From Cyanobacteria bacterium UBA11370 (GTDB lineage: Bacteria; Cyanobacteriota; Cyanobacteriia; Cyanobacteriales; Coleofasciculaceae): 13,477 nucleotides of DNA. Numbering within the stretch: the stretch's first letter is position 1; the number at the start of each line of letters is the position of its first letter. Of the stretch, positions 1-8,000 are shown piece by piece. Where the stretch lies: the NCBI GenBank assembly GCA_003486645.1, contig DNGI01000317.1:8135-21611 (forward strand), written 5' to 3'. Under the pieces are notes generated by a model. The model made no database searches. It was not told the DNA's origin and was given only the letters and a program-made list of their open reading frames with translations. Position numbers and translations under genes: made by a program.

Positions 1-123
1 CCCCATCCGCTACATCCGTTACACCCATCCGTTGCCACTGATACCCCATCCGCTACATCCGTTACACCCATCCGTTGCCACCGATCACCCATCCGTTACA
101 TCCGTTACACCCATCCGTTGCCA
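1..123. repeat. 43-bp tandem repeat, about 2.9 copies, running to the window edge
   Basis: Three units begin at 1, 44 and 87, with an exact 43-bp period and only a few substitutions; the third ends early after TTGCCA at 123. Each unit is built from the shorter word CATCCGYTA or CATCCGTTGCCA, used three times, so it is a repeat within a repeat. Because 43 is not a multiple of three, the array rotates frame and is unlikely to encode a protein. It probably continues to the left of the window. From 124 to 276 I see only an AT-rich leader with a possible -10 (TATAAA at 208-213) lacking a clear -35 box. Confidence 0.9.
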
Positions 124-276
124 AGTTAGTGCATTTAAAGATTCCTAAAAATCAATAGCCAGAGAATAAAAGAGTTGATGAAGTTCCAGAATTTTTGTAG
201 CTGCGACTATAAAACTCAAGTAAAAATCGTAAAGACAGGCGTATGTGTTTTACAAATAACGAAGGAATAAAAATTT

Positions 277-1884
277 ATGGATATTACGATTCGTCAGTTA
301 ACCAACAACGATACGGGTGACATTAACCCTCAAATTTCCGGCAACAACGTTGTTTGGCAGGGCAATGGTGGCATCTTCCTCTACAATGGCAGCAATACTA
401 TTAATTTATCAACTAATAATACCCTCTACGACGACTCCCCCAAACTTTCAGGGAATAATGTCGTCTGGCGGGGTGAAACTGGTACAAGTTTTGAAATCTT
501 TCTCTACAACGGTAGCCAAACAATTCAATTAACGGATAACACCAGCGATGATAAAGAAGTTCAAATTTCAGGTAATAGGATAATTTGGCATGGCTGGGAT
601 GGAACCAGTTCTCAGATCTACCTACACAATAACGGCAATACGATTAAGCTGTCTAACCCTAATTTCGATAATTATTTCCCTCAAATCTCTGGCAATAAAG
701 TCGTGTGGGAAGCGTCTCCCCAGGATGATACGAATGCCAACACTGAGACAGATACTGAAATTTTCTTGTACGACGGCAGCCAAATTATCCAATTAACTGA
801 TAATAATACAAATGATAGCCTGCCTCAAATTTCAGGTAATAATGTCGTTTGGCGAGGATTTGATGGTGATGATGATGAAATTTATCTGTATAACGGTAGC
901 ACAACTATCCAACTCACCGATAACAATCTAGCGGATAAAGATCCTCAAGTTTCTGGGAACAAAGTTATTTGGCAAGGGTTTGATGGGAATGATACGGAAA
1001 TTTTCTTCTACAATGGCAGTAAAGTTATTCAGTTAACGAATAATAATTATGAAGATCAGCAACCTCAACTCTCTGGAACGAATGTGATTTGGCGGGGATT
1101 TGACGGTCATGATACGGAAATTTATCTGTATAACGGGAGTAGCACTATCAACCTTTCTAATAATACTGCCGATGATTTTAACCCTAAAATATCGGGTAAT
1201 AATGTAACGTGGGAAAGTGCTACACCGGGTAATAACAGTGAGGTTTTTCTAGCTACACTTCCGATTTGGTCTGCTGTTACTACGACCCTGCAAGCAACTT
1301 TAGCAAATCTAATCTTAACAGGCACAAGCAATATTAATGGCACGGGAAATACTCTCAATAATCGGATCACGGGTAATAGTGGAAATAATATCTTGAATGG
1401 GTTAGCAGGGAACGATACTCTCATCGGGCTAGCAGGCAATGATACCCTTAATGGAGGCGCAGGTAATGATAGTCTGACTGGCGGCGCAGGCAATGATATT
1501 CTCGTTGGAGATTTAGGCAATGATCAACTGATTGGTAGTGCAGGAAGCGATCGCATCACCGGGGGTGCGGGTGTTGATTCGTTTTACTTCTACCGCAAAA
1601 CTGAAGGAGTTGATACGATTACTGATTTTCGAGTTATTGATGATACCATTTACGTTTCCAAAGCGGGTTTTGGTGGCGGTTTAACCAGTGGAAAAGCAAT
1701 TACATCAGGTCAATTTAGGTTAGGGTCTAGTGCAGGGGATAGTAGCGATCGCTTCATTTACAATAAGACGACAGGTGCTTTATTCTTTGATACTGATGGG
1801 ACAGGGATCTCAAAGCAAATTCAAATTGCTCAGTTATCGACTGGGTTAGCAATGACGAATCAGGATATTGCCGTTTTTGCCTAA
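277..1884 (+). CDS. Exported TolB-like beta-propeller protein with RTX calcium-binding repeats
   Basis: This 535-residue protein has two halves. Residues 20-333 hold seven full and one partial repeat of about 40 residues with the core ISGNNVVWRG, then FDGxDxEIYLYNGS, then IQLTDN; this is the pattern of TolB-like or WD40-like beta-propeller blades. Residues 353-434 hold glycine-aspartate nonapeptides (AGNDTLNGG type) that form calcium-binding beta-rolls in RTX proteins. The tail, with RFIYNKTTGALFFDTDG (493-509) and QIQIAQLS, is the usual C-terminal block of cyanobacterial RTX proteins and probably contains the type I secretion signal. There is no N-terminal signal peptide, which fits type I export. 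An AAGGA at 262-266 lies 10 nt before the ATG and supports this start. Ligand or enzymatic role is unknown. It converges on the next gene. Confidence 0.85.
   Translation: MDITIRQLTNNDTGDINPQISGNNVVWQGNGGIFLYNGSNTINLSTNNTLYDDSPKLSGNNVVWRGETGTSFEIFLYNGSQTIQLTDNTSDDKEVQISGNRIIWHGWDGTSSQIYLHNNGNTIKLSNPNFDNYFPQISGNKVVWEASPQDDTNANTETDTEIFLYDGSQIIQLTDNNTNDSLPQISGNNVVWRGFDGDDDEIYLYNGSTTIQLTDNNLADKDPQVSGNKVIWQGFDGNDTEIFFYNGSKVIQLTNNNYEDQQPQLSGTNVIWRGFDGHDTEIYLYNGSSTINLSNNTADDFNPKISGNNVTWESATPGNNSEVFLATLPIWSAVTTTLQATLANLILTGTSNINGTGNTLNNRITGNSGNNILNGLAGNDTLIGLAGNDTLNGGAGNDSLTGGAGNDILVGDLGNDQLIGSAGSDRITGGAGVDSFYFYRKTEGVDTITDFRVIDDTIYVSKAGFGGGLTSGKAITSGQFRLGSSAGDSSDRFIYNKTTGALFFDTDGTGISKQIQIAQLSTGLAMTNQDIAVFA
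334..1275 (+). repeat. Coding tandem repeats of about 120 bp (propeller blades)
   Basis: Blades occupy residues 20-56, 57-96, 97-136, 137-184, 185-224, 225-264, 265-304 and 305-333. Most are exactly 40 residues (120 bp). The first is three residues shorter, the fourth has an eight-residue insertion rich in Asp, Asn and Thr, and the last is truncated. Blades 5 to 7 are the most alike, which suggests the most recent duplications. Confidence 0.85.
1333..1578 (+). repeat. RTX nonapeptide repeats
   Basis: Roughly seven to eight GGxGNDxLx-type nonapeptides run from residue 353 to 434. The best match the consensus (GLAGNDTLI, GLAGNDTLN, GGAGNDSLT, GGAGNDILV), and the edges are degenerate. In RTX proteins such repeats bind calcium after export and drive folding outside the cell. 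Confidence 0.85.
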
Positions 1885-1890
1885 TTTGAA

Positions 1891-1939
1891 TAGGGGGAGT
1901 GGGGAATAGAGAATTTAGGATAATTCCACTAATCCCCTA
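1891..1939. terminator. Imperfect hairpin between convergent genes
   Basis: TAGGGG then AGTGG on the left can pair with CCACT then CCCCTA on the right, with small internal bulges, around an AT-rich loop. It fills most of the 67-bp gap between the stops of the two converging genes (1884 and 1952), the place for a shared terminator. Neither side has a good run of T, so intrinsic termination is only probable. Confidence 0.35.
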
Positions 1940-1951
1940 ATTTGTCTCGTT

Positions 1952-2857
1952 CTAAAAACCCAGTTTCTCTAAAACAGGTTGTGTCGAAACAATATGTTTA
2001 CTTAAACCTAACTGCTTCGGACTAATTCCCAGTGCGAGAGAAACTAATTGAGGTAAATGTAACACGGGCAATCCTAACTTATTTCCGATTACTTTTTCGA
2101 CTTCGGGTTGACGGGAATCTAAGTTAAGATGGCATAAAGGGCAAGGTGTAACTAAACAATCAGCCCCGGCATCAATGGCTTCTTGAATATGGGTTCCCGC
2201 CATTTGAAAGGATTGTTTAGTAGCATAACTCGAAATAGGCCAACCACAACACTGAGTTCGCCCTCGATAATAAATTGGTGTTGCACCAATTGCCCGAAAT
2301 ATATTTTCCATCGCTTCGGGTTGGAATGGGTTATCATAGGGCATAGTTTTCTGTGCCCTTAATAAATAACACCCATAAAACGCAGCACATTTGAGTCCAG
2401 AAAGTTTCCGAGTAACCCGTGCTTGTAACGCTTCTATGCCATAATCTGCGACTAAAGCCCATAGTAAATGTTTAACTTCGGTGCTACCTTGATAAGGAGA
2501 ACAGCCTTCTTTTTTGAGCAAACGATTAACCTGTTCAACATAAGTCGAATCTGTCTGTTGCAATTCTTTTAACCGCTCATCTACATGACCGATGACTCCC
2601 TGACAGGTACTACAATGGGTTAATAGCGGTAGATTCAATTCCTCGGCTAGGGCGATATTGCGGGCATTTACGGTATCTTCTAAGAGTTGGGAATCTTCTT
2701 TAAACGTGCCAGAACCGCAACAGGAAGCTTTTTTTAGTTCAACAAGTTCAATTCCCAATGCTTGGGTTAGTGCTGCTGTAGAGATGTAAAGTTCCCGACA
2801 AGCGCCTTGGGCGACACAACCGGGAAAGTAAGCATATTTTAGAGTTTGAGATGGCAT
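1952..2857 (-). CDS. HdrB/SdhC-like protein with two CCG iron-sulfur domains
   Basis: This 301-residue protein carries two cysteine-rich CCG domains. The first has C14, C20, the C46-C47-G motif and C82-x2-C85; the second has C157, C163, C203-C204-G and C239-x2-C242. In both, 34 residues separate the CC pair from the CxxC pair. This arrangement defines the heterodisulfide reductase subunit B family, in which such domains ligate unusual [4Fe-4S] clusters. Cyanobacterial members are often annotated as heterodisulfide reductase subunit B and, from memory, have been proposed as the C subunit of an archaeal-type succinate dehydrogenase. With no methanogen-type partners here, a role in succinate or other respiratory electron transfer is more likely than heterodisulfide reduction. 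No transmembrane segment is seen. The ATG is the only start before an in-frame TGA 12 nt upstream, and it lacks a clear Shine-Dalgarno site. Confidence 0.85.
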   Translation of the reverse strand: MPSQTLKYAYFPGCVAQGACRELYISTAALTQALGIELVELKKASCCGSGTFKEDSQLLEDTVNARNIALAEELNLPLLTHCSTCQGVIGHVDERLKELQQTDSTYVEQVNRLLKKEGCSPYQGSTEVKHLLWALVADYGIEALQARVTRKLSGLKCAAFYGCYLLRAQKTMPYDNPFQPEAMENIFRAIGATPIYYRGRTQCCGWPISSYATKQSFQMAGTHIQEAIDAGADCLVTPCPLCHLNLDSRQPEVEKVIGNKLGLPVLHLPQLVSLALGISPKQLGLSKHIVSTQPVLEKLGF

Positions 2858-2859
2858 AG

Positions 2860-2982
2860 CTATTGATCAGGATTGTGAGGGTAAATTCCTCCCATTGCTA
2901 ATCCTAACGGATAAAATTGCTCCCCCTCTCTCCCCCTCCTTTTTTCAGCAGGAACTAACGCAAATTCTCCCTTGATTTGTTT
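2860..2982 (-). other. Short open frame ending 2 nt before the HdrB-like gene; possible leader ORF or decayed sequence
   Basis: After a TAA at 2985-2983, one frame stays open for 40 codons and stops with TAG at 2862-2860, two bases before the next ATG. Its only ATG (2895-2893) would give the 11-residue peptide MGGIYPHNPDQ, preceded by an AGGA about 8 nt upstream. The middle of the frame runs through pyrimidine-rich filler (about 2919-2946 on the plus strand), which argues against a conserved gene. A translated leader coupled to the downstream gene, or the remains of an older gene end, are both possible. Confidence 0.2.
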
Positions 2983-3019
2983 TTAATCCATAATTACAGC
3001 GTCCACGTTGATTAAAGAA

Positions 3020-3042
3020 TCTCCGTGTCTTTAGACCGGAGA
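3020..3042 (-). terminator. Hairpin terminator of the XRE regulator gene
   Basis: On the minus strand, TCTCCG plus GTCT pairs with AGAC plus CGGAGA, with one bulged base and a tiny loop, four bases after the TGA at 3048-3046. A T-containing tail (ATTCTTTAATC) follows. This should separate the regulator from the HdrB-like gene downstream. Confidence 0.5.
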
Positions 3043-3045
3043 GTG

Positions 3046-3258
3046 TCAATCTTCCAACACTTCCACCACATCATCAATCATTACATCAAACACACGAGCT
3101 AATTTCTGCAAAGCCGTATAATCTACAGTCGCCAGCTTGGAAGAATGAGCGTAGCTTCTCACTGTACTATAAGGAATTCCTGAGCGTTCGGAAACGTCTT
3201 TAAGCGTCCAACCTTTTTCAGCAGCTAGTTCCCGAACTCGCAGCCTAATTAACCCCAT
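3046..3258 (-). CDS. Small XRE (Cro/C1-type) helix-turn-helix regulator
   Basis: This 70-residue protein is almost entirely one Cro/C1-type helix-turn-helix domain. Helix 1 is VRELAAEKG, the HTH pair is TLKDVSERSG followed by IPYSTVRSYA, and further helices are YTALQKLARVFD and IDDVVEVLED. The C-terminal LQKLARVFDV followed by DD is typical of the compact XRE family of about 70 residues. It should act as a DNA-binding dimer in the cytoplasm. No toxin-like ORF is adjacent, so I do not call it an antitoxin. There is no clear Shine-Dalgarno site; the ATG at 3258 puts the HTH at the expected place, and TATAGT (3298-3293) could be its -10 box, giving a short leader. A palindrome in that leader suggests autoregulation. 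Confidence 0.85.
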   Translation of the reverse strand: MGLIRLRVRELAAEKGWTLKDVSERSGIPYSTVRSYAHSSKLATVDYTALQKLARVFDVMIDDVVEVLED

Positions 3259-3273
3259 CTTATAATTGACAAG

Positions 3274-3289
3274 TGATACGAACGTATCA
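3274..3289. promoter_or_regulatory. Palindromic candidate operator upstream of the XRE gene
   Basis: TGATACG-AA-CGTATCA is a perfect 7-bp inverted repeat with a 2-bp centre, 15 bp upstream of the XRE start codon. It sits just after the possible -10 TATAGT on the minus strand (3298-3293), so a bound dimer would cover the expected transcription start. A TTGACA at 3266-3271 on the plus strand has no well-spaced -10 and no gene to drive. Binding by the adjacent XRE protein is inferred from position and symmetry. Confidence 0.55.
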
Positions 3290-3310
3290 TTTACTATAAA
3301 ATATCAAAAG

Positions 3311-3353
3311 AAGCGATCGCCCTAGTGCCCGAAAACTGTTAGAGCGATCGCCT
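3311..3353 (-). terminator. Hairpin built from two HIP1 palindromes after the PLD/TPR gene
   Basis: Two copies of GCGATCGC (3313-3320 and 3344-3351) are self-complementary and pair with each other. The inner flanks add about four more pairs (TCTA against TAGG, with one wobble). On the minus strand the hairpin is followed by TTCTTTT. It lies about 50 bp after the stop of the PLD/TPR gene at 3401 and before the XRE promoter region. Confidence 0.45.
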
Positions 3354-3400
3354 TTCCTAATATATCCCATAAACGGGGACTGATACCTCGATAATACCAA

Positions 3401-4936
3401 TTACCCTGAGCCTAATAGAAATTGAGCTTTTTGAAGATTATTTCGAGCCTCAGTATAAGTAGGATCTAATTCTATCGCGGCTTGAAACTCAGCGATCGCT
3501 TCCTTCAATTTGCCTAACTTTGCTAATACTACACCTGCATTATTATGAGCTAAGGTATGAGCGCTGGCAGGTTTTCCTAATTGTTCGGGTTGCATTAGTG
3601 CTTGCCGATAAATATCGAGTGCTTCTGTTAGTTTGCCCTCATCTTCCAGCACCTTCCCTAAATTATTATAAGCATAGGTGTACTTAGGGTCAATTTCTAG
3701 GACTTTTTTGTAGGTTGCCAATGCCTCAGAACGATTTCCCACCTCTAATAAAGCATTTCCCAAACTCGTGTAAATGACAGGATTATGGGGTTCAAGTTGT
3801 AAGAGTTTCCGGTAAATAGCGATCGCTTCCAACTGCTTCCCTTGACTCATCAGTACAAGAGCTAGATTATGATAAGCGATAGCATTTGTTGGATCGGTTT
3901 CAATAATTCGGTGATAGGTGGCGATCGCATCTGATAATTGCAGTGAATCTTTACGTCCATTTCCGATAGAATTATAAGCAAAGTCGTAGTTTACAGCGCG
4001 ATCAAATCGATTTATTAAATCCGCCACAATTCGGGGGTCATTGGTTCTTAATCCTACTTCTCGCTCAATACTTTGACTCCCCCAAGTCAAGAGATCATGA
4101 CTGCCTAACATCGCAAACGAACCTATCGCTTTAGTAGAAACAGAACTCAGAGAGACTAAAAACTTTTCATGAGTTAAGAGTAATTTTAATCGAAATTTCC
4201 CTGGATATTGTCGCTCCAATTCCTCTAACTCTGGCAATGCCTCATACTTCCAATTTTCATTGTTATTAGCCATAGTTGTAAGTAACTGCTGACGGCTAAT
4301 TATCGCGGGTTCACTTAATCCCGTATCCCGGAAATTACCCCACCCAATATCAATACTAACCTGACGATCCAGAGCCTGACTAAATCCTTGCAAAACTTCA
4401 CTATCAATACTAGATTGGGTTAACCAAGGACTAACAATAATCAACCGTTCCTGAGTCGTTTCTAACGCTTCCAGCAATACCGCACGACTAGCTGGACGAT
4501 CCATGACTAATTCATAATCATAAGGTTTAATCCGTTCTAAATGTTGATTAATTTGAATTGCCCAACTGCGTGCAGATTGTTCAACTTGAGCAGTAACTAA
4601 CCGATTAATATCCTTCGATAGGGTTTCCTGTAATTCTTCCGATTTTTGGGTATTCGTCTGGATTTTAACCTCTTGATGTAAGGATTCTACCACAGACCGC
4701 ACATCCGCCACAATAGAATCGGTTTGCTGTTGATAAAGTTCTTGCGTTAGCGCAGCTTTCCGAAGAAATTGCTGTCGGTTAATAATATCAAAAACTACCG
4801 CCAACGTTAGAGGAACAGTCAAACCCACATAAACAAATTGCTGGGAAACAGCAGCAGCGACTATTCCCACTGCGGAACCAGCAAGGGAAACATACTCAGC
4901 AATTTCTAACCAATGCCGTTTCTTAACGTATCCCAT
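3401..4936 (-). CDS. Membrane-anchored coiled-coil, PLD-like and TPR protein
   Basis: This 511-residue protein has four visible parts. Residues 13-50 form two hydrophobic helices, probably a membrane hairpin. Residues 55-130 are rich in Gln, Glu and Lys with coiled-coil character. Residues 150-320 look like a phospholipase D-like domain: the strand RLIIVSPWLT, then H256-E-K258, then GSHDLLTWG and REVGLRTN. Residues 328-505 hold about five tetratricopeptide repeats (examples AYNNLGKVLEDEGKLTEAL and AHNNAGVVLAKLGKLKEAI). The PLD motif is incomplete: no Asp follows HxK at the usual distance and the GSxN position reads GSHD, so nuclease or lipase activity is doubtful. TPRs normally bind partner proteins. 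It lies downstream of the CHAT gene on the same strand with a terminator between. The start has no Shine-Dalgarno site, but it places the membrane helices well. Confidence 0.8.
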   Translation of the reverse strand: MGYVKKRHWLEIAEYVSLAGSAVGIVAAAVSQQFVYVGLTVPLTLAVVFDIINRQQFLRKAALTQELYQQQTDSIVADVRSVVESLHQEVKIQTNTQKSEELQETLSKDINRLVTAQVEQSARSWAIQINQHLERIKPYDYELVMDRPASRAVLLEALETTQERLIIVSPWLTQSSIDSEVLQGFSQALDRQVSIDIGWGNFRDTGLSEPAIISRQQLLTTMANNNENWKYEALPELEELERQYPGKFRLKLLLTHEKFLVSLSSVSTKAIGSFAMLGSHDLLTWGSQSIEREVGLRTNDPRIVADLINRFDRAVNYDFAYNSIGNGRKDSLQLSDAIATYHRIIETDPTNAIAYHNLALVLMSQGKQLEAIAIYRKLLQLEPHNPVIYTSLGNALLEVGNRSEALATYKKVLEIDPKYTYAYNNLGKVLEDEGKLTEALDIYRQALMQPEQLGKPASAHTLAHNNAGVVLAKLGKLKEAIAEFQAAIELDPTYTEARNNLQKAQFLLGSG

Positions 4937-4978
4937 TCTTTAACTTGATCGATTTGGGATTTATTTTATTTATAGAAC

Positions 4979-5001
4979 AAAAACCCCCACTGGAGAGTTT
5001 T
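4979..5001 (-). terminator. Intrinsic terminator after the haemagglutinin-CHAT gene
   Basis: Read on the minus strand, AAAACTCTC pairs with GGGGGTTTT around a four-base loop (CAGT), giving nine pairs including two G-T wobbles, and ends in a run of five T. It lies about 100 bp past the stop of the CHAT gene and about 40 bp before the start of the PLD/TPR gene, so it should limit read-through between them. Confidence 0.55.
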
Positions 5002-5040
5002 AAGTTTTGAGTTAATACTTAAGATTATCTAACACAAGTT

Positions 5041-5095
5041 TTTCCCCCTACCCCCCACTTCCCATTCTCCACTCCTCACTTCCCACTCCCCAATT
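5041..5095. repeat. Pyrimidine-rich low-complexity spacer
   Basis: Nearly all C and T with repeated CACTTCCCA and CACTCC words, between the CHAT gene stop (5099) and the terminator hairpin. Similar CT-rich filler occurs at 2919-2946 and 13420-13446. It is non-coding and typical of cyanobacterial spacers. Confidence 0.7.
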
Positions 5096-5098
5096 AAC

Positions 5099-8000
5099 TT
5101 ACCAAGGACTACCAATCAAAGTAAAGGCACTCCAGTAATAAGGATGGGTAAGTTTCCGTTCTGAAAGATTAGCGAGTTCTGGGGGTAAAGAAATAGTACC
5201 ATTAGGAGTGACAAGCTGCCCATTTTTTAGTTGTACCTCACCTCGAATCATGGCTAATTGTGCCTGCCGCAGCGCTTCAGCTTTTATAGGCGCTTTTTGC
5301 AATTGCTGGTAAAACTCAGTCATTAATCCCAGAGTTCCTTCATCACTGACGTACCAGAGACTTCCCAGCGCTGATTTTACTCCCGCTTGCACCGCTAATC
5401 CTGTAAATCCTAACTCCGCTTCCTCATCTCCGAGTGCAGTACGACAAGCACTTAAAACCATCAGTTCAACAGGCGGGTTATTTAACCCTAAGTCTCGCAA
5501 CTGATCGAGTTTCAGTTTAGTATCTTCAAATTGGATATAAGACTCACTGAGTTTGCCGGGTTTAAATTCGCCGTGAGTAGCTAAATGAATGATCCCAAAA
5601 GGTTGAGATGCGCGTGCTTCTTTAAAATTTTCTAGGGTAAATGTTTCGTTGAGAAAATATTTGCCTTGCCATATTTGATTAACAATTACAGATAATTCTA
5701 CGGGAACAGAAGGTAAGGGATTTAGATTTGGATCACTAAATTGAGACGCTCCCATGGCTAAAACTTGTAGGTTTCTCACATCAACATAGCGAGTATCAGT
5801 GAGAGAAAGACTGGGCATAAAACCAATACTATAGCGTTCTACAATATATCCGGTATCATCATGTAAAGCAGCCATGGGTAAGGATCGTAAACCTGCATCC
5901 ATCACGAACGCAAGATTATTAATGTTTTGAGCTTGTAAATCTTTTTCCAGTGGAGCAATTAACCATTGATAAAGCTGCTTACTGGGAGTAAGATAGTCAC
6001 GGGGAATGCGAATATCGGTAACATTTCGGCGGAATTGTTGAGCGACTTGCAAAACTTTTCCTCGCGTTGCTCCTGCTATCCGGTGGCGAATAGGTTGACC
6101 TTCTGAAGTCACTATTATTAATTCTAATTGGTCAGTATTTTGAGGGGATAAACTTAGTTCTGATTGGGGTTTTAAGTTAGTATCTGTGGTTTGAGAAGAA
6201 ATCGTAGTTGGGACAAAAACAGCATAAATTATGGCAGGTTTAACCCCAGTTGCTTGTTCAATTTGGTGGAGGGTATTCTGGGCTTGTGTGAGGGGAACAG
6301 TAGAGGTATCGCTGATGCTTAAATAGTTTTCAAAGGTATCCGTAACCTTTTCGTCTAGTTGTGCTATTTGTTGCTCTGTAACTTTTGTGGTGGTTGCGGT
6401 AGCTGTGGAAATTATTACATCTTCTTCTAATGGTTTTTCGATTTCTTCTTGGGGGGGTTCGCTAACCTTAATAGGTGGATTAATATCAACAGAATTAATG
6501 GGTGAATCAACGCTAATAATCTGAATATTGCCTTGGATATGGCTGAACGGAAACGATTGGAATGAATCAATTGTAAAATCGCCAGTGCTAATCGATCCTG
6601 CTGTACCATTGGTCGTTGGATTGCCAACGTTAAAGGAAGTTTCTCCGTTTCCGCCATGGCGGATAATAATGTCTCCTCCACCATTACCCCCAGCCGTTGA
6701 GAGGCTCACTTCTCTACCGTTATTGTCTGTAAACGTTCCGGTGCTTCGGAAAAATTGACCTGCGGTAATATCAACATTACCACCTCTGCCACGACTGCCA
6801 CCTTGAGCATTAATTGAGGTTACTTGAATGTCACCAATGGGGTCGAGTGTAATATTACCACCATCGCCGATATTACCACTACTATTAATTCTACCAGTCT
6901 TAATAGCAGTCGCTGCATTGATGAAGATGTTACCGCCGCTATTTCCAGAACTATTAAGATTGCCTGTAGATACAGCTCCCCTGTTACTAATTAAGGTAAT
7001 GTCTCGACCTGGATTAATGATAGTGCCGATAGAAATACTTTGATTAGCAAACAAGGTAATTGTTGCATCATCTGTCCCGATAATAGTACCCCCTGTCGTA
7101 TTAATAGAGCCAGCAGGCGATCGCCATGTTACAGGATCTTTGAATATTACATTACCAGCTAGAGTAATTGCTGTGTCCTGATTCCTACTGCCGATTAGAA
7201 TATCCGTAAAGCCATTTTGTAGTAAATTTAACTCTGTTGTGCTTAAATCTAAACGACTGCTACTACCACTATCATTCCCACCAATTTGAATCGCTTGGGT
7301 TGGGTTGAAGGGTCGAATCAATAAGTTTCGTGTACCCGATATATTCCCATTAAAATCAATTTCATTTCCAATTAGAGTCAGATCACCTGCTCCACCATCA
7401 ATGTTACTCCTAAGACTTACACCATTACGGAAGAGAAAGATGTCATTGGTGTTACCTCCTCTGAGGTTAGCGAAGTTACGAAAGTTGACGCTGCGATTGA
7501 TTGTGCCACTATTTGTATCTGTAAGATTCCAGATATTAGTATTATTGGTTCCTACTAAAGTACTGCCACGATTGCCAATTACATCTTCAATATTTCGGAA
7601 CCCCCAAGTGGATAGATTTACGGTAATTGGGGAGGAGTTTCTTGAATAGTCAACAGTGTCAGTTCCCGCACCGCCGTCGATAATACTGCTCAGGGTAGCG
7701 TTGTTAGTAAAAACGAAGGTATCATTGGCAGTACCACCCGTTAAATTTTCAATATTTCTAAATGTTAAACCCTTGGGGAAAAGACGATTGGCGATATTAC
7801 CTTGGTTAGTCCCTGTGAGAGTCCAAATAGTGTTTTGATTGGAGCCGACAAGGGTTGAACCACCAGCAATATTAACGGTGCGATCGAAGGTACGTCCGTC
7901 TTTGAGAATCACTGTTCCTGTGCTATAAAATAGACCCATTCTGATGGTAGTCAAGCTACTATCTAAGGCAGCGATATCGGTATCTAGGAAGTCTAGAGTG

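Noticed and set aside
1..150. Tail of a protein gene reading through the 43-bp array
   Set aside because: Two frames are open, but the period is not a multiple of three and the unit simply lacks stops, so coding is not supported.
241..253. NtcA-type site GTA...TAC upstream of the propeller gene
   Set aside because: The spacing is seven, not eight, bases, and no well-placed -10 box follows.
1122..1520. 132-codon minus-strand frame inside the propeller/RTX gene
   Set aside because: It is the reverse reading of the RTX and propeller repeats (periodic LPAPP strings) and has no independent support.
3046..3258. XRE protein as the antitoxin of a toxin-antitoxin pair
   Set aside because: No small toxin-like frame lies next to it; both flanking genes are large, unrelated and separated by hairpins.
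3313..3351. Two GCGATCGC copies as a CRISPR or recombination site
   Set aside because: HIP1 is scattered all over the window; two 8-bp palindromes with a short gap do not make an array.
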